A DNA stretch of 64,000 nt, taken from Sphingomonas sp. BGYR3. GTDB lineage: Bacteria > Pseudomonadota > Alphaproteobacteria > Sphingomonadales > Sphingomonadaceae. A model generated the notes under the pieces. It saw only the letters and a program-made list of their open reading frames with translations, did not search any database and was not told the origin of the DNA. The position numbers were made by a program, and so were the translations under genes. Shown here piece by piece: positions 17,755 to 26,400 of the stretch; position 1 is the stretch's first letter, and every line of letters starts with the position of its first letter. The stretch covers positions 186,001-250,000 of the forward strand of contig NZ_JANZNT010000002.1 in the NCBI RefSeq assembly GCF_025153455.1, read 5' to 3'.

Positions 17755-18047
17755 TGGGGAACTCCGCAACCGGCGCGGGGTGCGCGCAGGATCAGGGCAT
17801 GGCCGACGCTGCCGGCAATCCGGTCCAGCCGGCCATGGACGATGATCGAACCGGGCAGCGGCCCCAGATCGACCAGCGCAGCGCCGCCGTCCATTGCCGG
17901 GCCGGTCACGTCTCGGGAATCCATCGGGATGATGAGCATCGCCCCTTCCGCCGGGGGCAGCATGGTCAGGCCGCCAAGGGCAGCAAACGCCGCCAGCGAC
18001 TGACCGAGCCATACGGGGGGGATCAAACGAACACGACTGAACACCAT
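17751..18047 (-). CDS. 98-aa protein translationally coupled to the chemoreceptor
   Basis: 98 residues with a hydrophobic N-terminal stretch (about 8-32) and a soluble part containing [20 protein letters not shown] and [14 protein letters not shown]. No family is recognised. The stop TGA (17753-17751) overlaps the chemoreceptor start as ATGA, which argues that it is a real gene with a linked function, perhaps as an accessory or ligand-presenting subunit. A near-consensus CtrA box lies about 20 bp upstream of its ATG. Confidence 0.65.
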   Translation of the reverse strand: MVFSRVRLIPPVWLGQSLAAFAALGGLTMLPPAEGAMLIIPMDSRDVTGPAMDGGAALVDLGPLPGSIIVHGRLDRIAGSVGHALILRAPRAGCGVPQ

Positions 18048-18066
18048 CCCCGGTTAGGGGACATTG

Positions 18067-18082
18067 GTTATCCGGCGGTTAA
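18067..18082 (-). promoter_or_regulatory. CtrA-like box upstream of the chemoreceptor pair
   Basis: Read on the minus strand it is TTAA-CCGCCGG-ATAAC, one mismatch from the CtrA consensus TTAA-N7-TTAAC. It overlaps the last codons of the thioesterase gene and sits about 20 bp before the start of the 98-aa gene. CtrA controls motility and chemotaxis genes in many Alphaproteobacteria. Candidate site only. Confidence 0.4.
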
Positions 18083-18531
18083 CCGCGATCCTGCGATTCG
18101 CGGATTTCGCCAGGCGACAGGTCGGCAAGGAAGCGGGCGGCGATATCGCGCGCGACACGGATCGGCCGGCGGCTGTGAACGTCGAGCGCACACCAGCTGC
18201 TTTCCACCTCTGCCAGCACGTCCTCGCCCCGCTTGATCAGGGTGCGGAACAGCGCGCGTGCGCCCTGGACCCGTTCGGCCACCACCGTGGCGATCACCTG
18301 ATCCTCAAGGAACGCGGGGCGGCGATAGGTAATCTCGTGCTTCAGCGCGACCCACAGATGCGCGGCCACCGCCTCTGCCGGGGCGACTGCGCGCCAATAG
18401 GCGATCACGGCATCCTGTACCCAGGTCAGATAGACGGCGTTGTTCACATGGCCCATGAAGTCGATGTCGCCGGGGGCGATCGACACGGCATGATCATGCT
18501 GGGTGACGGGGGTGTTCACGCGCCGGATCAT
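18079..18531 (-). CDS. Acyl-CoA thioesterase, 4HBT hotdog family
   Basis: 150-aa hotdog-fold thioesterase. The 4-hydroxybenzoyl-CoA thioesterase signature DIDFMGHVNNAVYLTW (about residues 22-37) carries the catalytic acidic residue and substrate-lining residues. The helix and sheet following (HEITYRRPAFLEDQVIATV) are typical of YbgC/FadM-like enzymes. Probable substrates are medium- or long-chain acyl-CoAs. It lies 31 bp downstream of rsh and could be read through from it. Confidence 0.85.
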   Translation of the reverse strand: MIRRVNTPVTQHDHAVSIAPGDIDFMGHVNNAVYLTWVQDAVIAYWRAVAPAEAVAAHLWVALKHEITYRRPAFLEDQVIATVVAERVQGARALFRTLIKRGEDVLAEVESSWCALDVHSRRPIRVARDIAARFLADLSPGEIRESQDRG

Positions 18532-18562
18532 GCCCGTTGCTTACATCAGTGTCAATGAATTG

Positions 18563-20653
18563 TCAGGCGCGTTCGGCGGCACTCACCGCATCGGCGGCAC
18601 GTAGGGCGGCAAGCAGGCGCATCAGATGGCTGTTGTCGCGCACCTCCACATCAATGGCATTGGTGTGAAAGGTGGTGTCGCGATTGTCCATGCGCAGGCC
18701 AAGGATGTTGGCGCGGTGCGACCCGATGATGGTGGCGATGGCACCCAGCGCACCGGGTTCGTTCTTCAGCGTCACCGAAATGCGGGCAACGCCGCCCTCT
18801 GCCTTGTCGCCCCAGTTCAGGTCGACCCATTGCGCATCGTCGAAATGGTCGAGTTCGGGACATTCGATGGCATGGACCGCAATGCCGGTCCCCGGCTGGC
18901 GGATGCCGACGATGCGGTCGCCCGGCACCGGACGGCAGCAATCGGCCAGATCGAATGCGACGCCTGGGGTCAGCCCCTTGATGATGATGGCATGGCGCTG
19001 CGGCGGCAGTTCCCCCGCCTCGTCCGCGTCGGCCGACCCGGGCATCAGCGCGTTCATCACCTGTGCGTCGGTCAGGCTCTGGCGCGCGATCGCCTGCATC
19101 AGCGCCGCCTCGTCGGCCAGTTTCAGCCGCTTCAGCGCCTCTGCCACCGCTTCCGATCCCACCTTGGCGGGCAGGCGTTCGACAATGTTCTCGAACAGTT
19201 TCCGGCCCAGCTTGTCGCGTTCCACGCGCTCCTTCTGGCGCAGATGGCGGCGGATCGCGGCGCGCGCCTTGCCCGTGATGGCAAAGTTCATCCACGCCTC
19301 GTGCGGGCGTTGCGCCTTGGATCGCAGGATCTGAACCTGATCGCCATTGGCCAGTTCGTGGCGCAGCGGCACGACGCGGCCGTTCACCTTTGCACCCACC
19401 GCCTGATCGCCTAGATCGGTGTGCACGGCATAGGCAAAGTCGATCGGCGTCGCGCCCTTTGGCAGCTGAATCAGCTCGCCCTTGGGCGAAAAGGCAAAGA
19501 TGCGGTCCTGATACATCGCCATCTTGGTATGCTCGATCAGCTCTTCCGGGCTTTCGGCAGTGTCCAGGATTTCGATGAGGTCGCGGATCCAGCGGACCTG
19601 CGTGTCGGGGCGCACCGCATCCTGTTTATAGGCCCAGTGCGCGGCCAGGCCGAACTCCGCCTGGGCGTGCATTTCGGCCGTGCGGATCTGGATTTCGACG
19701 CGGGTGTCGCCGGCGTGCATGATCGTGGTGTGCAGCGACCGATACCCGTTGCGCTTAGGCGTCGAGATATAATCCTTGAACCGCCCCGGCACCATCGGCC
19801 AGCGGCGATGGATGATGCCGAGTGCGCGATAACATTCCTCCTCGGTCGGCACGATCGCGCGGAACGCCATGATGTCGGACAGCTGCTCAAGGCTGACATG
19901 CCGTTCCGACATCTTTTTCCAGATGGAATAGGGGTGTTTTTCGCGGCCTGACAGTTCCGCCTCCACCCCGCCGCGCGACAAGAGCAGCTTCAGACCCGAC
20001 GCAATCTTGGCAATCCGGTCGCCGCCGCCTTCCTTGAGCGCGGCCAGCCGGCGGGTGATCGATTCATACCCCTCCGGCTCCAGCTCGCGCATGGCCAGCG
20101 TCTGCATCTCCTTCATGAATTCGTACATGCCGATCCGCTCGGCGAGCGGGGCATAGATATCCATAGTTTCGCGGGCGATGCGCTTGCGCTTTTCCGGCTT
20201 TGCGATGTGATGGAGCGTGCGCATGTTGTGCAGCCGGTCGGCCAGCTTGACCAGCAGCACGCGGATGTCGTCCGACATGGCGAGCAGGAATTTGCGCAGG
20301 TTTTCGGCCGCGCGCTCGTTTTCCGACTGCGCCTCGATCTTGGACAGCTTGGTCACGCCGTCGACCAGCCGGGCGACCGAGGGGCCGAACTTTGCCAGGA
20401 TTTCGTCCGGCGTGGCGACCGTATCCTCGATCGTATCGTGCAGGATCGCGGTGGCGATCGTCTCGTCATCCAGCTGCAGGTCGGTCAGGATGCCCGCAAC
20501 CTCGATCGGATGGCTGAAATAGGGGTCGCCGCTGGCGCGTTTCTGGCTGCCATGGGCGTGCATGGAAAACACATAGGCGCGGTTCAGCAGCGCCTCGTCC
20601 GCGTCCGGGTCGTAACTTTTGACCCGCTCAACCAGTTCATATTGCCTCAGCAC
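18563..20653 (-). CDS. rsh: Bifunctional (p)ppGpp synthase/hydrolase RelA/SpoT (Rsh)
   Basis: About 696 residues. The HD hydrolase domain carries SHP (His49) and HD at 72-73 (ILHDTIEDT). The synthetase domain contains RFKDYISTPKRNGYRSLHTT and EIQIRT. TGS (FAFSPKGELIQLPKGATPIDFAYAVH), helical/zinc-finger-like and C-terminal ACT domains follow. Alphaproteobacteria usually have one such enzyme controlling the stringent response. The GTG at 20653 (then LRQYELVERVKSYDPDADE) matches the conserved family N-terminus, so it is chosen over a TTG 12 codons upstream. Confidence 0.96.
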   Translation of the reverse strand: MLRQYELVERVKSYDPDADEALLNRAYVFSMHAHGSQKRASGDPYFSHPIEVAGILTDLQLDDETIATAILHDTIEDTVATPDEILAKFGPSVARLVDGVTKLSKIEAQSENERAAENLRKFLLAMSDDIRVLLVKLADRLHNMRTLHHIAKPEKRKRIARETMDIYAPLAERIGMYEFMKEMQTLAMRELEPEGYESITRRLAALKEGGGDRIAKIASGLKLLLSRGGVEAELSGREKHPYSIWKKMSERHVSLEQLSDIMAFRAIVPTEEECYRALGIIHRRWPMVPGRFKDYISTPKRNGYRSLHTTIMHAGDTRVEIQIRTAEMHAQAEFGLAAHWAYKQDAVRPDTQVRWIRDLIEILDTAESPEELIEHTKMAMYQDRIFAFSPKGELIQLPKGATPIDFAYAVHTDLGDQAVGAKVNGRVVPLRHELANGDQVQILRSKAQRPHEAWMNFAITGKARAAIRRHLRQKERVERDKLGRKLFENIVERLPAKVGSEAVAEALKRLKLADEAALMQAIARQSLTDAQVMNALMPGSADADEAGELPPQRHAIIIKGLTPGVAFDLADCCRPVPGDRIVGIRQPGTGIAVHAIECPELDHFDDAQWVDLNWGDKAEGGVARISVTLKNEPGALGAIATIIGSHRANILGLRMDNRDTTFHTNAIDVEVRDNSHLMRLLAALRAADAVSAAERA

Positions 20654-20737
20654 GCCGCCAATGTGCGGCGGCGTGCCGGGTCTTTGCAAGCGGTTAGTGA
20701 CGCCGGATATGGCGCAAAAGGCACAGTTCTGCCGAAA

Positions 20738-21040
20738 TCAGCCCTTGGCCTTGGCATTGCACTTGGCCAGCTGTTCCGCATCGAAGGCCAGGCCATCGAC
20801 CGCAAAGGCGGTCAGCGTGCCGACTTCGCGCACGGCCAGCTCGCACACCACCTTTGCCGGGCTGCTGCCCTTGGGCGCGACGCAGCCATTGTCGGTGCAA
20901 CGCCACATCACGCCGCGCGTGATGAAGCTTTCACCGGCCTTTGCAGCCGCAGGGGCGGCCATATAGCCGGCGCGCGATTGCGCCATGGCGGGGGCGGCGG
21001 CGGAAACAAGCGCGGCGGCAAGCAGGGCAAGACGGATCAT
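20738..21040 (-). CDS. CC_3452-like small secreted protein
   Basis: 100 residues with a signal peptide (MIRLALLAAALVSAAAPAMAQS). The mature part has WRCTDNGCVAPKGSSPAKVVCELAVREVG and FAVDGLAFDAEQLAKCNAKAKG, resembling the CC_3452 family common in Sphingomonadales and Caulobacterales. The spaced cysteines suggest periplasmic disulfides. Function is unknown. It is divergent from the HxlR regulator and downstream of nothing obvious. Confidence 0.72.
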   Translation of the reverse strand: MIRLALLAAALVSAAAPAMAQSRAGYMAAPAAAKAGESFITRGVMWRCTDNGCVAPKGSSPAKVVCELAVREVGTLTAFAVDGLAFDAEQLAKCNAKAKG

Positions 21041-21070
21041 TCGCGGAAACTCCCCTGGACACGAATCGAG

Positions 21071-21128
21071 ATAGGTTGCAGGACGATACTTACACCAATG
21101 TTTTTACGCAGATGCGTCATAGGTTGCA
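21071..21128. promoter_or_regulatory. Direct repeats in the CC_3452/HxlR divergent promoter
   Basis: The 10-mer ATAGGTTGCA occurs at 21071-21080 and again at 21119-21128. The second copy extends into the palindrome GTTGCAAC (21123-21130). Between them ACGCA-GA-TGCGT (21106-21117) is a further perfect inverted repeat. The spacing and position suit binding of the neighbouring HxlR-type regulator to both promoters. Confidence 0.4.
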
Positions 21129-21196
21129 ACAGGAAACCATTGCTGCGTTGCCGCAAAACAAGCGTTTCCAATTTGCGCCCGATCGGGATAGATTCG

Positions 21197-21667
21197 ATGA
21201 CCATGTCGGAAAAATTGCGGGAACCCCTGGCGGAGTTGGCAGCCAATTGCAGCCTGCCCGCGGCACTTGAAGCGATGGGCGAACGATGGTCGTTCTTGAT
21301 CCTGCGCGCCGCGTTCAACGGATTGAAGCATTTCGAGGAGTTTCAGTCCGAACTGGGCATTGCCCGCAACATCCTGGCCAACCGGCTGACCCGGCTGGTC
21401 GGTCACGGCATCCTGGAACGGCGGCCGTGCGAGGATGACCGGCGCAAGGTGGAATATTGCCTGACCGAAAAGGGGTTCGCGCTGCTGCCCACCATGGTCG
21501 CGCTGCGGCAATGGGGCGAGCGGTGGGAAACCGGCACCCCGGCCAGCCCGGTGCTGGTCGATGCGCGCGACCGGCGGCCGGTGCGACAGGTGTCGGTGCT
21601 GGCCCATGACGGCCGCCCGCTGACCAAGCAGGACCTGGTCTGGGCGCTGCCCGAGGAGGTTGCCTGA
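21197..21667 (+). CDS. HxlR-family transcriptional regulator
   Basis: 156-aa winged-helix regulator of the HxlR (MarR-like) family. The core motif is CSLPAALEAMGERWSFLILRAAFNGLKHFEEFQSELGI, with the near-invariant Cys, then ARNILANRLTRLVGHGILERRPC and the wing DRRKVEYCLTEKG. Cys residues in this family can sense redox or electrophiles. Start ATG 21197 (MTMSEK) or 21203; a longer upstream frame has no homology. It is divergent from the CC_3452-like gene and probably autoregulated. Confidence 0.88.
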   Translation: MTMSEKLREPLAELAANCSLPAALEAMGERWSFLILRAAFNGLKHFEEFQSELGIARNILANRLTRLVGHGILERRPCEDDRRKVEYCLTEKGFALLPTMVALRQWGERWETGTPASPVLVDARDRRPVRQVSVLAHDGRPLTKQDLVWALPEEVA

Positions 21668-21703
21668 CCCGCCGGTTCGCCGGGCAAGGCCGCGGCGATC
21701 CGT

Positions 21704-22987
21704 TCAGCCGTCGCCGACGCGCTCGATATCCGCGCCGACCGCCTGCAGCTTTTCCTCAAGCCGCTCATAGCCGCGGTCGAGGTGATAGATGCGGCTGACC
21801 TGGGTCTCGCCCGTCGCCGCCAGACCGGCGAGGATCAGGCTCATCGACGCGCGAAGATCGGTCGCCATCACCGGCGCGCCGATCAGCGGCGATTGGCCGC
21901 GCACCACGGCGGAACGGCCCGTCACCTGAATGTCCGCGCCCATCCGCGCCAGTTCGGGCACGTGCATGTAGCGGTTTTCAAAGATGGTTTCGGTCAGCAC
22001 GCTGGCCCCGTCCGCCTGGGTCAGCATCGCCATGAACTGCGCCTGCATGTCGGTGGCAAAGCCGGGGAAGGGCGCGGTGGACAGTGACACCGGCTGCAGC
22101 GGGCCGTTGGCGGCGACATGGATGCTGCCTGCGGTTTCGGTGATCGTCACGCCCGCTTCCTGAAGCGCGACCAGCGTGGCGCGCATGTCCGATGCCTCGG
22201 CCCCGACCAGTTCCAGCGCGCCGCCGGTGATCGCGGCGGCACAGGCATAGCTGCCCGCCTCGATCCGGTCTGGCATCACGCGATAGGTCGCGCCGTGCAG
22301 CCGGTCGCGTCCCTCGATTGTCAGGGTTTCGGTGCCGACGCCGTCGATGGACGCGCCCATCGCGATCAAGAGGCGGCACAGATCCACGATCTCCGGCTCG
22401 CGCGCCGCATTTTCCAGGACCGTGGTGCCCTTGGCCGTCGCCGCCGCCATCAGCGCGTTTTCAGTCGCGCCGACCGAGACGACGGGGAAGGTGAAGCGAC
22501 CGCCGGGCAGGCGGCCACCGGGGGCCGTCGCCTTGACATAGCCGGCCGCCAGTTCGATTTCCGCGCCCATCGCCTCAAGCGCCTTGAGGTGCAGGTCGAT
22601 CGGCCGGTTGCCGATTGCGCAGCCGCCCGGCAGCGACACCGTCGCCTCGCCCATCCGCCCGATCAGCGGGCCGAGCACCAGGATCGAGGCGCGCATCTTT
22701 CGCACAATGTCATAGGGCGCGGTGCTGGAGGTCAGGCGGCTGGCGCGCATCGTCATCACCCGGCCGAATTCGTCGGGCCGCGTGCCTTCGATCATGGTCG
22801 AAACGCCGAACTGGTTCAGCAGATGCCCGAAACTGTCGACATCGGCCAGCCGCGGCAGATTGCGCAGCGTCAGCGGCTCATCGGTGAGCAGCGCGCAGGG
22901 CAGCAGGGTGAGGGCCGAGTTCTTGGCCCCGGAAATGGCGATGCGGCCGGACAGGCGGTTGCCGCCGCGGATAAGGATGCGGTCCAT
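21704..22987 (-). CDS. murA: UDP-N-acetylglucosamine 1-carboxyvinyltransferase MurA
   Basis: 427-aa enzyme catalysing the first committed step of peptidoglycan synthesis, adding enolpyruvate from PEP to UDP-GlcNAc in the cytoplasm. Conserved Lys22 ([11 protein letters not shown]) and the catalytic Cys123 ([14 protein letters not shown], the fosfomycin target) are present. C-terminal [19 protein letters not shown] and the [17 protein letters not shown] ending are canonical. Length is full. Convergent with the HxlR gene. Confidence 0.97.
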   Translation of the reverse strand: MDRILIRGGNRLSGRIAISGAKNSALTLLPCALLTDEPLTLRNLPRLADVDSFGHLLNQFGVSTMIEGTRPDEFGRVMTMRASRLTSSTAPYDIVRKMRASILVLGPLIGRMGEATVSLPGGCAIGNRPIDLHLKALEAMGAEIELAAGYVKATAPGGRLPGGRFTFPVVSVGATENALMAAATAKGTTVLENAAREPEIVDLCRLLIAMGASIDGVGTETLTIEGRDRLHGATYRVMPDRIEAGSYACAAAITGGALELVGAEASDMRATLVALQEAGVTITETAGSIHVAANGPLQPVSLSTAPFPGFATDMQAQFMAMLTQADGASVLTETIFENRYMHVPELARMGADIQVTGRSAVVRGQSPLIGAPVMATDLRASMSLILAGLAATGETQVSRIYHLDRGYERLEEKLQAVGADIERVGDG

Positions 22988-23071
22988 CGCCGGGTTAGTA
23001 ACGGGTGCGGTGCAGGAGGCAAGGGGGATGGCCGCACGCGGCGGCCGGGCGAACCCGATCCTTTGAGTCGA

Positions 23072-23398
23072 TTACGCCTTTTCCAGCGTGCATTGCAGCG
23101 GATGCTGATTCTGCCGGGCGAAATCGATCACCTGGCTGACCTTGCTTTCCGCCACTTCGTACGTGAACACCCCGCACACGCCGACGCCGCGCTGATGGAC
23201 GTGCAGCATCACCTGCGTAGCCTCGTCCCGCGTCATCCGGAAAAACCGCTGAAGCACCAGCACGACGAATTCCATCGGCGTATAATCGTCGTTCAGCATC
23301 AGCACGCGATAGGGCGTGGGCTTTTGCGTCCGGGTGCGGGTACGGGTGGCGACGCCGAGCGACGTGCCCTTGCCGTCGTCATCCGGCTCGTCGGCCAT
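23072..23398 (-). CDS. clpS: ATP-dependent Clp protease adaptor ClpS
   Basis: About 108-aa adaptor delivering N-degron substrates to ClpAP. Core motifs: [22 protein letters not shown] (NDDYTPM holds the N-degron pocket residues), [22 protein letters not shown], and [16 protein letters not shown]. The N-terminal tail is disordered. The chosen start gives MADEPDDDG, matching typical sphingomonad N-termini; an in-frame ATG at 23431 would add 11 residues and neither has a convincing Shine-Dalgarno. Confidence 0.9.
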   Translation of the reverse strand: MADEPDDDGKGTSLGVATRTRTRTQKPTPYRVLMLNDDYTPMEFVVLVLQRFFRMTRDEATQVMLHVHQRGVGVCGVFTYEVAESKVSQVIDFARQNQHPLQCTLEKA

Positions 23399-23514
23399 GG
23401 TGGCGGGGATGGGGAACAGCGGCTGGGTCATGCAGCAAAAATATGGCAGGTCGCGGCCCCGGGGCAAGGGGGCGGGACAGGAAAAAGGCGCGATCCGGCG
23501 CGCACCAATGGAAA

Positions 23515-23544
23515 GGGCGGCCGCACCCGGTGGTGCGACCGCCC
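23515..23544 (-). terminator. Probable intrinsic terminator of the phasin gene
   Basis: Arms GGGCGGCCGCACC (23515-23527) and GGTGCGACCGCCC (23532-23544) pair with one mismatch around a CGGT loop. On the minus strand the stem is followed by TTTCCATT. It is 25 bp past the phasin stop codon. Confidence 0.65.
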
Positions 23545-23568
23545 GTCCATGGATCGGACCAGAACCGC

Positions 23569-24369
23569 CTACGCGGCGATCTTCATCTTGTCGGCGGCAA
23601 CCGCGACGCGGTTGCTGATCGGCTGGGCGGCGTCACCGGCCAGCTTCAGCATCGCTTCGGTCTGCTTCGACGTTTCGGCGACAACCGTGTCGAACAGCGA
23701 GCGGAAATAGTCGCTCTGGATCTTGGCGAACTCGGTCGGCGACTTGGCGCTGGCCAGGCTCTTCATGGTGGCGGTCGCCTGCTCGAAATGCTTGCGGCTC
23801 AGCTCGACGGCTTCCTGGCCCAGCGTTTCCATGCCCTTGACGGCGATCTTGCCGCTTTCGACCACGGCTTCGACATTGCCCTTGGCCAGGTCGTTCATTT
23901 CCTCGACCAGCTTGGCATTCTTTTCCATGGCGGCCTTGGCGCGCTCGTTCAGCTCGGCAAACATCGCCTGGCTCTTTTCGGTGACGGTTTCGAACGTGGT
24001 GGTCATGATGTCGGTGTCCTTCTTTGCGGCGGTGCGCTTGAGTGCGGGCTTCACAGGGGCAGCGGCCTTGGCGATCGTGTCGACCGCCTTGTCCACCACC
24101 TTGCTGACCGCCTCGACCACCTTGGCTGCGGGCTTGGCGGGTTCGACCGGCTGGACAGCGGCGACAATCGCCGGTGCCGGTTCTGCTTTCGGGGCGGCTT
24201 CGGCAACGGCCTTCACCACCTTTTCCGTCACGGCGGTCGTTGCCGCCGTGGTTGCCGCAACCGCCTCGACAGCCGCTGAAGCGGCTTGCTTGACCGGCGC
24301 TGCGGCCTTTGCCGCCTCGCGGGCCACCGGCTTGCCGGTACCGGGCTTTTGACCCTTGCTCGCCATCAT
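23569..24369 (-). CDS. phaP: Phasin (PHA granule-associated protein)
   Basis: 266 residues. The C-terminal part (about 120-250) is a Phasin_2-type helical domain, with [41 protein letters not shown] and [19 protein letters not shown]. The N-terminal 115 residues are a low-complexity Ala/Lys/Pro/Val region that resembles histone-H1-like tails and may bind DNA or nucleoid. Phasins coat polyhydroxyalkanoate granules. It follows phaC on the same strand by 150 bp, with two PhaR-type sites before it. Confidence 0.88.
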   Translation of the reverse strand: MMASKGQKPGTGKPVAREAAKAAAPVKQAASAAVEAVAATTAATTAVTEKVVKAVAEAAPKAEPAPAIVAAVQPVEPAKPAAKVVEAVSKVVDKAVDTIAKAAAPVKPALKRTAAKKDTDIMTTTFETVTEKSQAMFAELNERAKAAMEKNAKLVEEMNDLAKGNVEAVVESGKIAVKGMETLGQEAVELSRKHFEQATATMKSLASAKSPTEFAKIQSDYFRSLFDTVVAETSKQTEAMLKLAGDAAQPISNRVAVAADKMKIAA

Positions 24370-24386
24370 TCAGCTCCTCGTGCTAT

Positions 24387-24401
24387 TGCTGCGACGCAGC
24401 A
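24387..24401. promoter_or_regulatory. PhaR-type operator in front of the phasin gene (site 1)
   Basis: TGCTGCG-A-CGCAGCA is a perfect palindrome centred on 24394. It contains CTGC-N3-GCAG, the pattern recognised by PhaR in Paracoccus denitrificans. It lies 18 bp upstream of the phasin ATG. PhaR normally represses phasin expression until PHA appears. Candidate site by pattern only. Confidence 0.5.
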
Positions 24402-24435
24402 TATAACAATGATGATCGCCAAGATCAAGCGGCTT

Positions 24436-24450
24436 TTGTGCAGTGCAACA
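24436..24450. promoter_or_regulatory. PhaR-type operator in front of the phasin gene (site 2)
   Basis: TTGTGCA-G-TGCAACA is a near-palindrome with a TGCA-N-TGCA core, 35 bp from site 1 (start to start about 49). Paired TGC-rich palindromes upstream of phaP are typical of alphaproteobacterial PhaR regulation. Two positions of the outer arms do not match. Confidence 0.4.
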
Positions 24451-24519
24451 TAAGTGATTTTCGATACCGTTATCAATGGCTTGCGCCGATGAGTGCGGTG
24501 CCGAAATAATCCTGTTGCA

Positions 24520-26229
24520 TCAGCGTAATTTCACATACTCGCCGGGGGCATCGCCCAGCGCCTTGCCCGGCTTTCTCGGCCCGGTCGGGGGCACTTTTCC
24601 GGCATCCTGCGCGGCGATCCATTCGATCCAGTCCGGCCACCAGCTGCCCGCCGTCTCCCGCGCCGAAGCGACAAAGGCGTCGAGCGATTCGGCCGGGGCG
24701 TCGCAGGTCCAATACTGGTATTTCCGCGCGGAGGGCGGGTTGACCACGCCGGCGATATGGCCCGACCCGGCCAGCACGAACCGCACCGGGCCGTTCAGAT
24801 GCGTGTTGAGTTTCCACACGCTGGCCGCCGGGGCGATGTGATCCTCTTTTCCGGCCTGGATATAGGCGGGGGTTTCGATGCGGGTCAGGTCGATGGGCGT
24901 GCCGCCGATGCTGAGCGCGCCGGGCACGACCAGCCGGTTGTCGCGGTACAGATCGGTCAGATAGCTGAGGTGCCAGCGTGCGGGCAGGTTGGTGACGTCC
25001 GCATTCCAGTGGAGCAGGTCGAACGGCGGATAATCGTCGCCCAGCAGGTAGTTGTTGGTGACATAGTTCCAGATCAGTTCACGCCCGCGCAACAGGTTGA
25101 ACGTCGCGGCCATATACCGCCCGTCCAGAAACCCCTCGGCAGAGATGGATCGGATGAATTCCAGCTGCTCGTCAGTGACGAACAGCGACAGGTCGCCGGC
25201 CTCCGAAAAATCGACCTGCGCGGTGAAGAAGGTCGCGCTCTTGACCTTGTCCGCCTGTCCGCGCGCGGCCAGCACCGCCAGCGTCGCGGCAAGCGTGGTG
25301 CCCGCGACGCAATAACCGATGGTGTGGACGCTATCGACGCCCAGCAGGTTGCGCACGGTGTCGATCGCGTCGATCTGACCCCGTTCGACATAATCGTCCC
25401 ACACCACGTCCTTCATCGTGGCATCGGCGGATTTCCAGGATACGACAAACACGGTCAGACCCTGATCCACCGCCCATTTGATGAAGCTTTTTTCAGGGGT
25501 CAGGTCGAGGATGTAGAACCGGTTGATCCATGGCGGAAAGATGATCAGCGGCACGCCGAACACCTGATCGGTGGTCGGCGAATACTGGATCAGTTCATAC
25601 AGGTCGGTGCGATGCACGACCTTGCCCGGCGTTGCGGCGATGTTGCGGCCCAGTTCGAACCCGCTGCTGTCCACTTGCGTCATCTGGCCGCGGGCCATGT
25701 CGCCCAGCATGTTGGACAGCCCCTTCAGCAGGTTTTCGCCGCGCGTCTCGATGATGCGTTCGACGACGACGGGATTGGTCGCGGGGAAATTGGACGGGCT
25801 GATCGCGTCGATGAACCCCTTGGTCGCGAACCGCAGCTGTTCCTTGTGCCGGGGATCGACGCCCTCCAGCGAATCGACGCCGCGCAGCATATGGTCGGCG
25901 ATCAGGAAATAGCTCTGGCGCAGGAAATCGAACACCGGATTATCGCGCCATTGCGGCGCCTTGAACCGGCGATCGCTGCTGAGTTCGCGCGGTTCCGGTT
26001 CGCCGGCCGCCGCCTCCGGATCCAGGAAACGCTGCCACAGCTTCATCGTGTCGGCCCAGAAATCGGCAGAGGCGCGGGCAAAGGCGGTGGGATCGCCCCA
26101 GGCGGCCATCGGCCCGGCCTGCATTGCGCCATAGCCATGTTCCAGCATCATCTGCTGCGCGCGGCCAAGCACCCAGGTCCAGTGCTGCAGCTCTTCCAGC
26201 CGGGGAGGCTCGGCGTGCTGGTCGGTCAT
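24520..26229 (-). CDS. phaC: Class I polyhydroxyalkanoate synthase PhaC
   Basis: 569-aa polymerase of (R)-3-hydroxyacyl-CoA into PHA. The lipase-box-like GYCVAG holds the catalytic Cys at about residue 307. The PhaC N-terminal domain (FKAPQWRDNPVFDFLRQSYFL) and PhaC box (FPPWINRFYILDLTPEKSFIKWAVDQG) are clear, with Asp and His candidates in TPIDLTRIETPAYIQAGKEDHIAP and SGHIAGVVNPP. Length fits class I, which acts without PhaE/PhaR subunits. Phasin follows downstream; the aminotransferase is divergent. Confidence 0.95.
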   Translation of the reverse strand: MTDQHAEPPRLEELQHWTWVLGRAQQMMLEHGYGAMQAGPMAAWGDPTAFARASADFWADTMKLWQRFLDPEAAAGEPEPRELSSDRRFKAPQWRDNPVFDFLRQSYFLIADHMLRGVDSLEGVDPRHKEQLRFATKGFIDAISPSNFPATNPVVVERIIETRGENLLKGLSNMLGDMARGQMTQVDSSGFELGRNIAATPGKVVHRTDLYELIQYSPTTDQVFGVPLIIFPPWINRFYILDLTPEKSFIKWAVDQGLTVFVVSWKSADATMKDVVWDDYVERGQIDAIDTVRNLLGVDSVHTIGYCVAGTTLAATLAVLAARGQADKVKSATFFTAQVDFSEAGDLSLFVTDEQLEFIRSISAEGFLDGRYMAATFNLLRGRELIWNYVTNNYLLGDDYPPFDLLHWNADVTNLPARWHLSYLTDLYRDNRLVVPGALSIGGTPIDLTRIETPAYIQAGKEDHIAPAASVWKLNTHLNGPVRFVLAGSGHIAGVVNPPSARKYQYWTCDAPAESLDAFVASARETAGSWWPDWIEWIAAQDAGKVPPTGPRKPGKALGDAPGEYVKLR

Positions 26230-26400
26230 CTGGGCATCCCTCCATTGCGTGACGCCAAGGTCTTAGCCCAGCCATCCCGCTCCGTCAGCCCGTTGCGGCG
26301 CCCGTCACCGGCGCGGGCGACAAATCGGTGACGCAAAAGATTCCCGTGACCGGCGAAACCGGCTAAGGTCGTCGTTCCTCCAACGGAAAGAACGAGGTCC

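Noticed and set aside
20207..21196. A long N-terminal extension of the HxlR gene
   Set aside because: The extension is antisense to rsh and the CC_3452-like gene. HxlR homology begins at about 21197.
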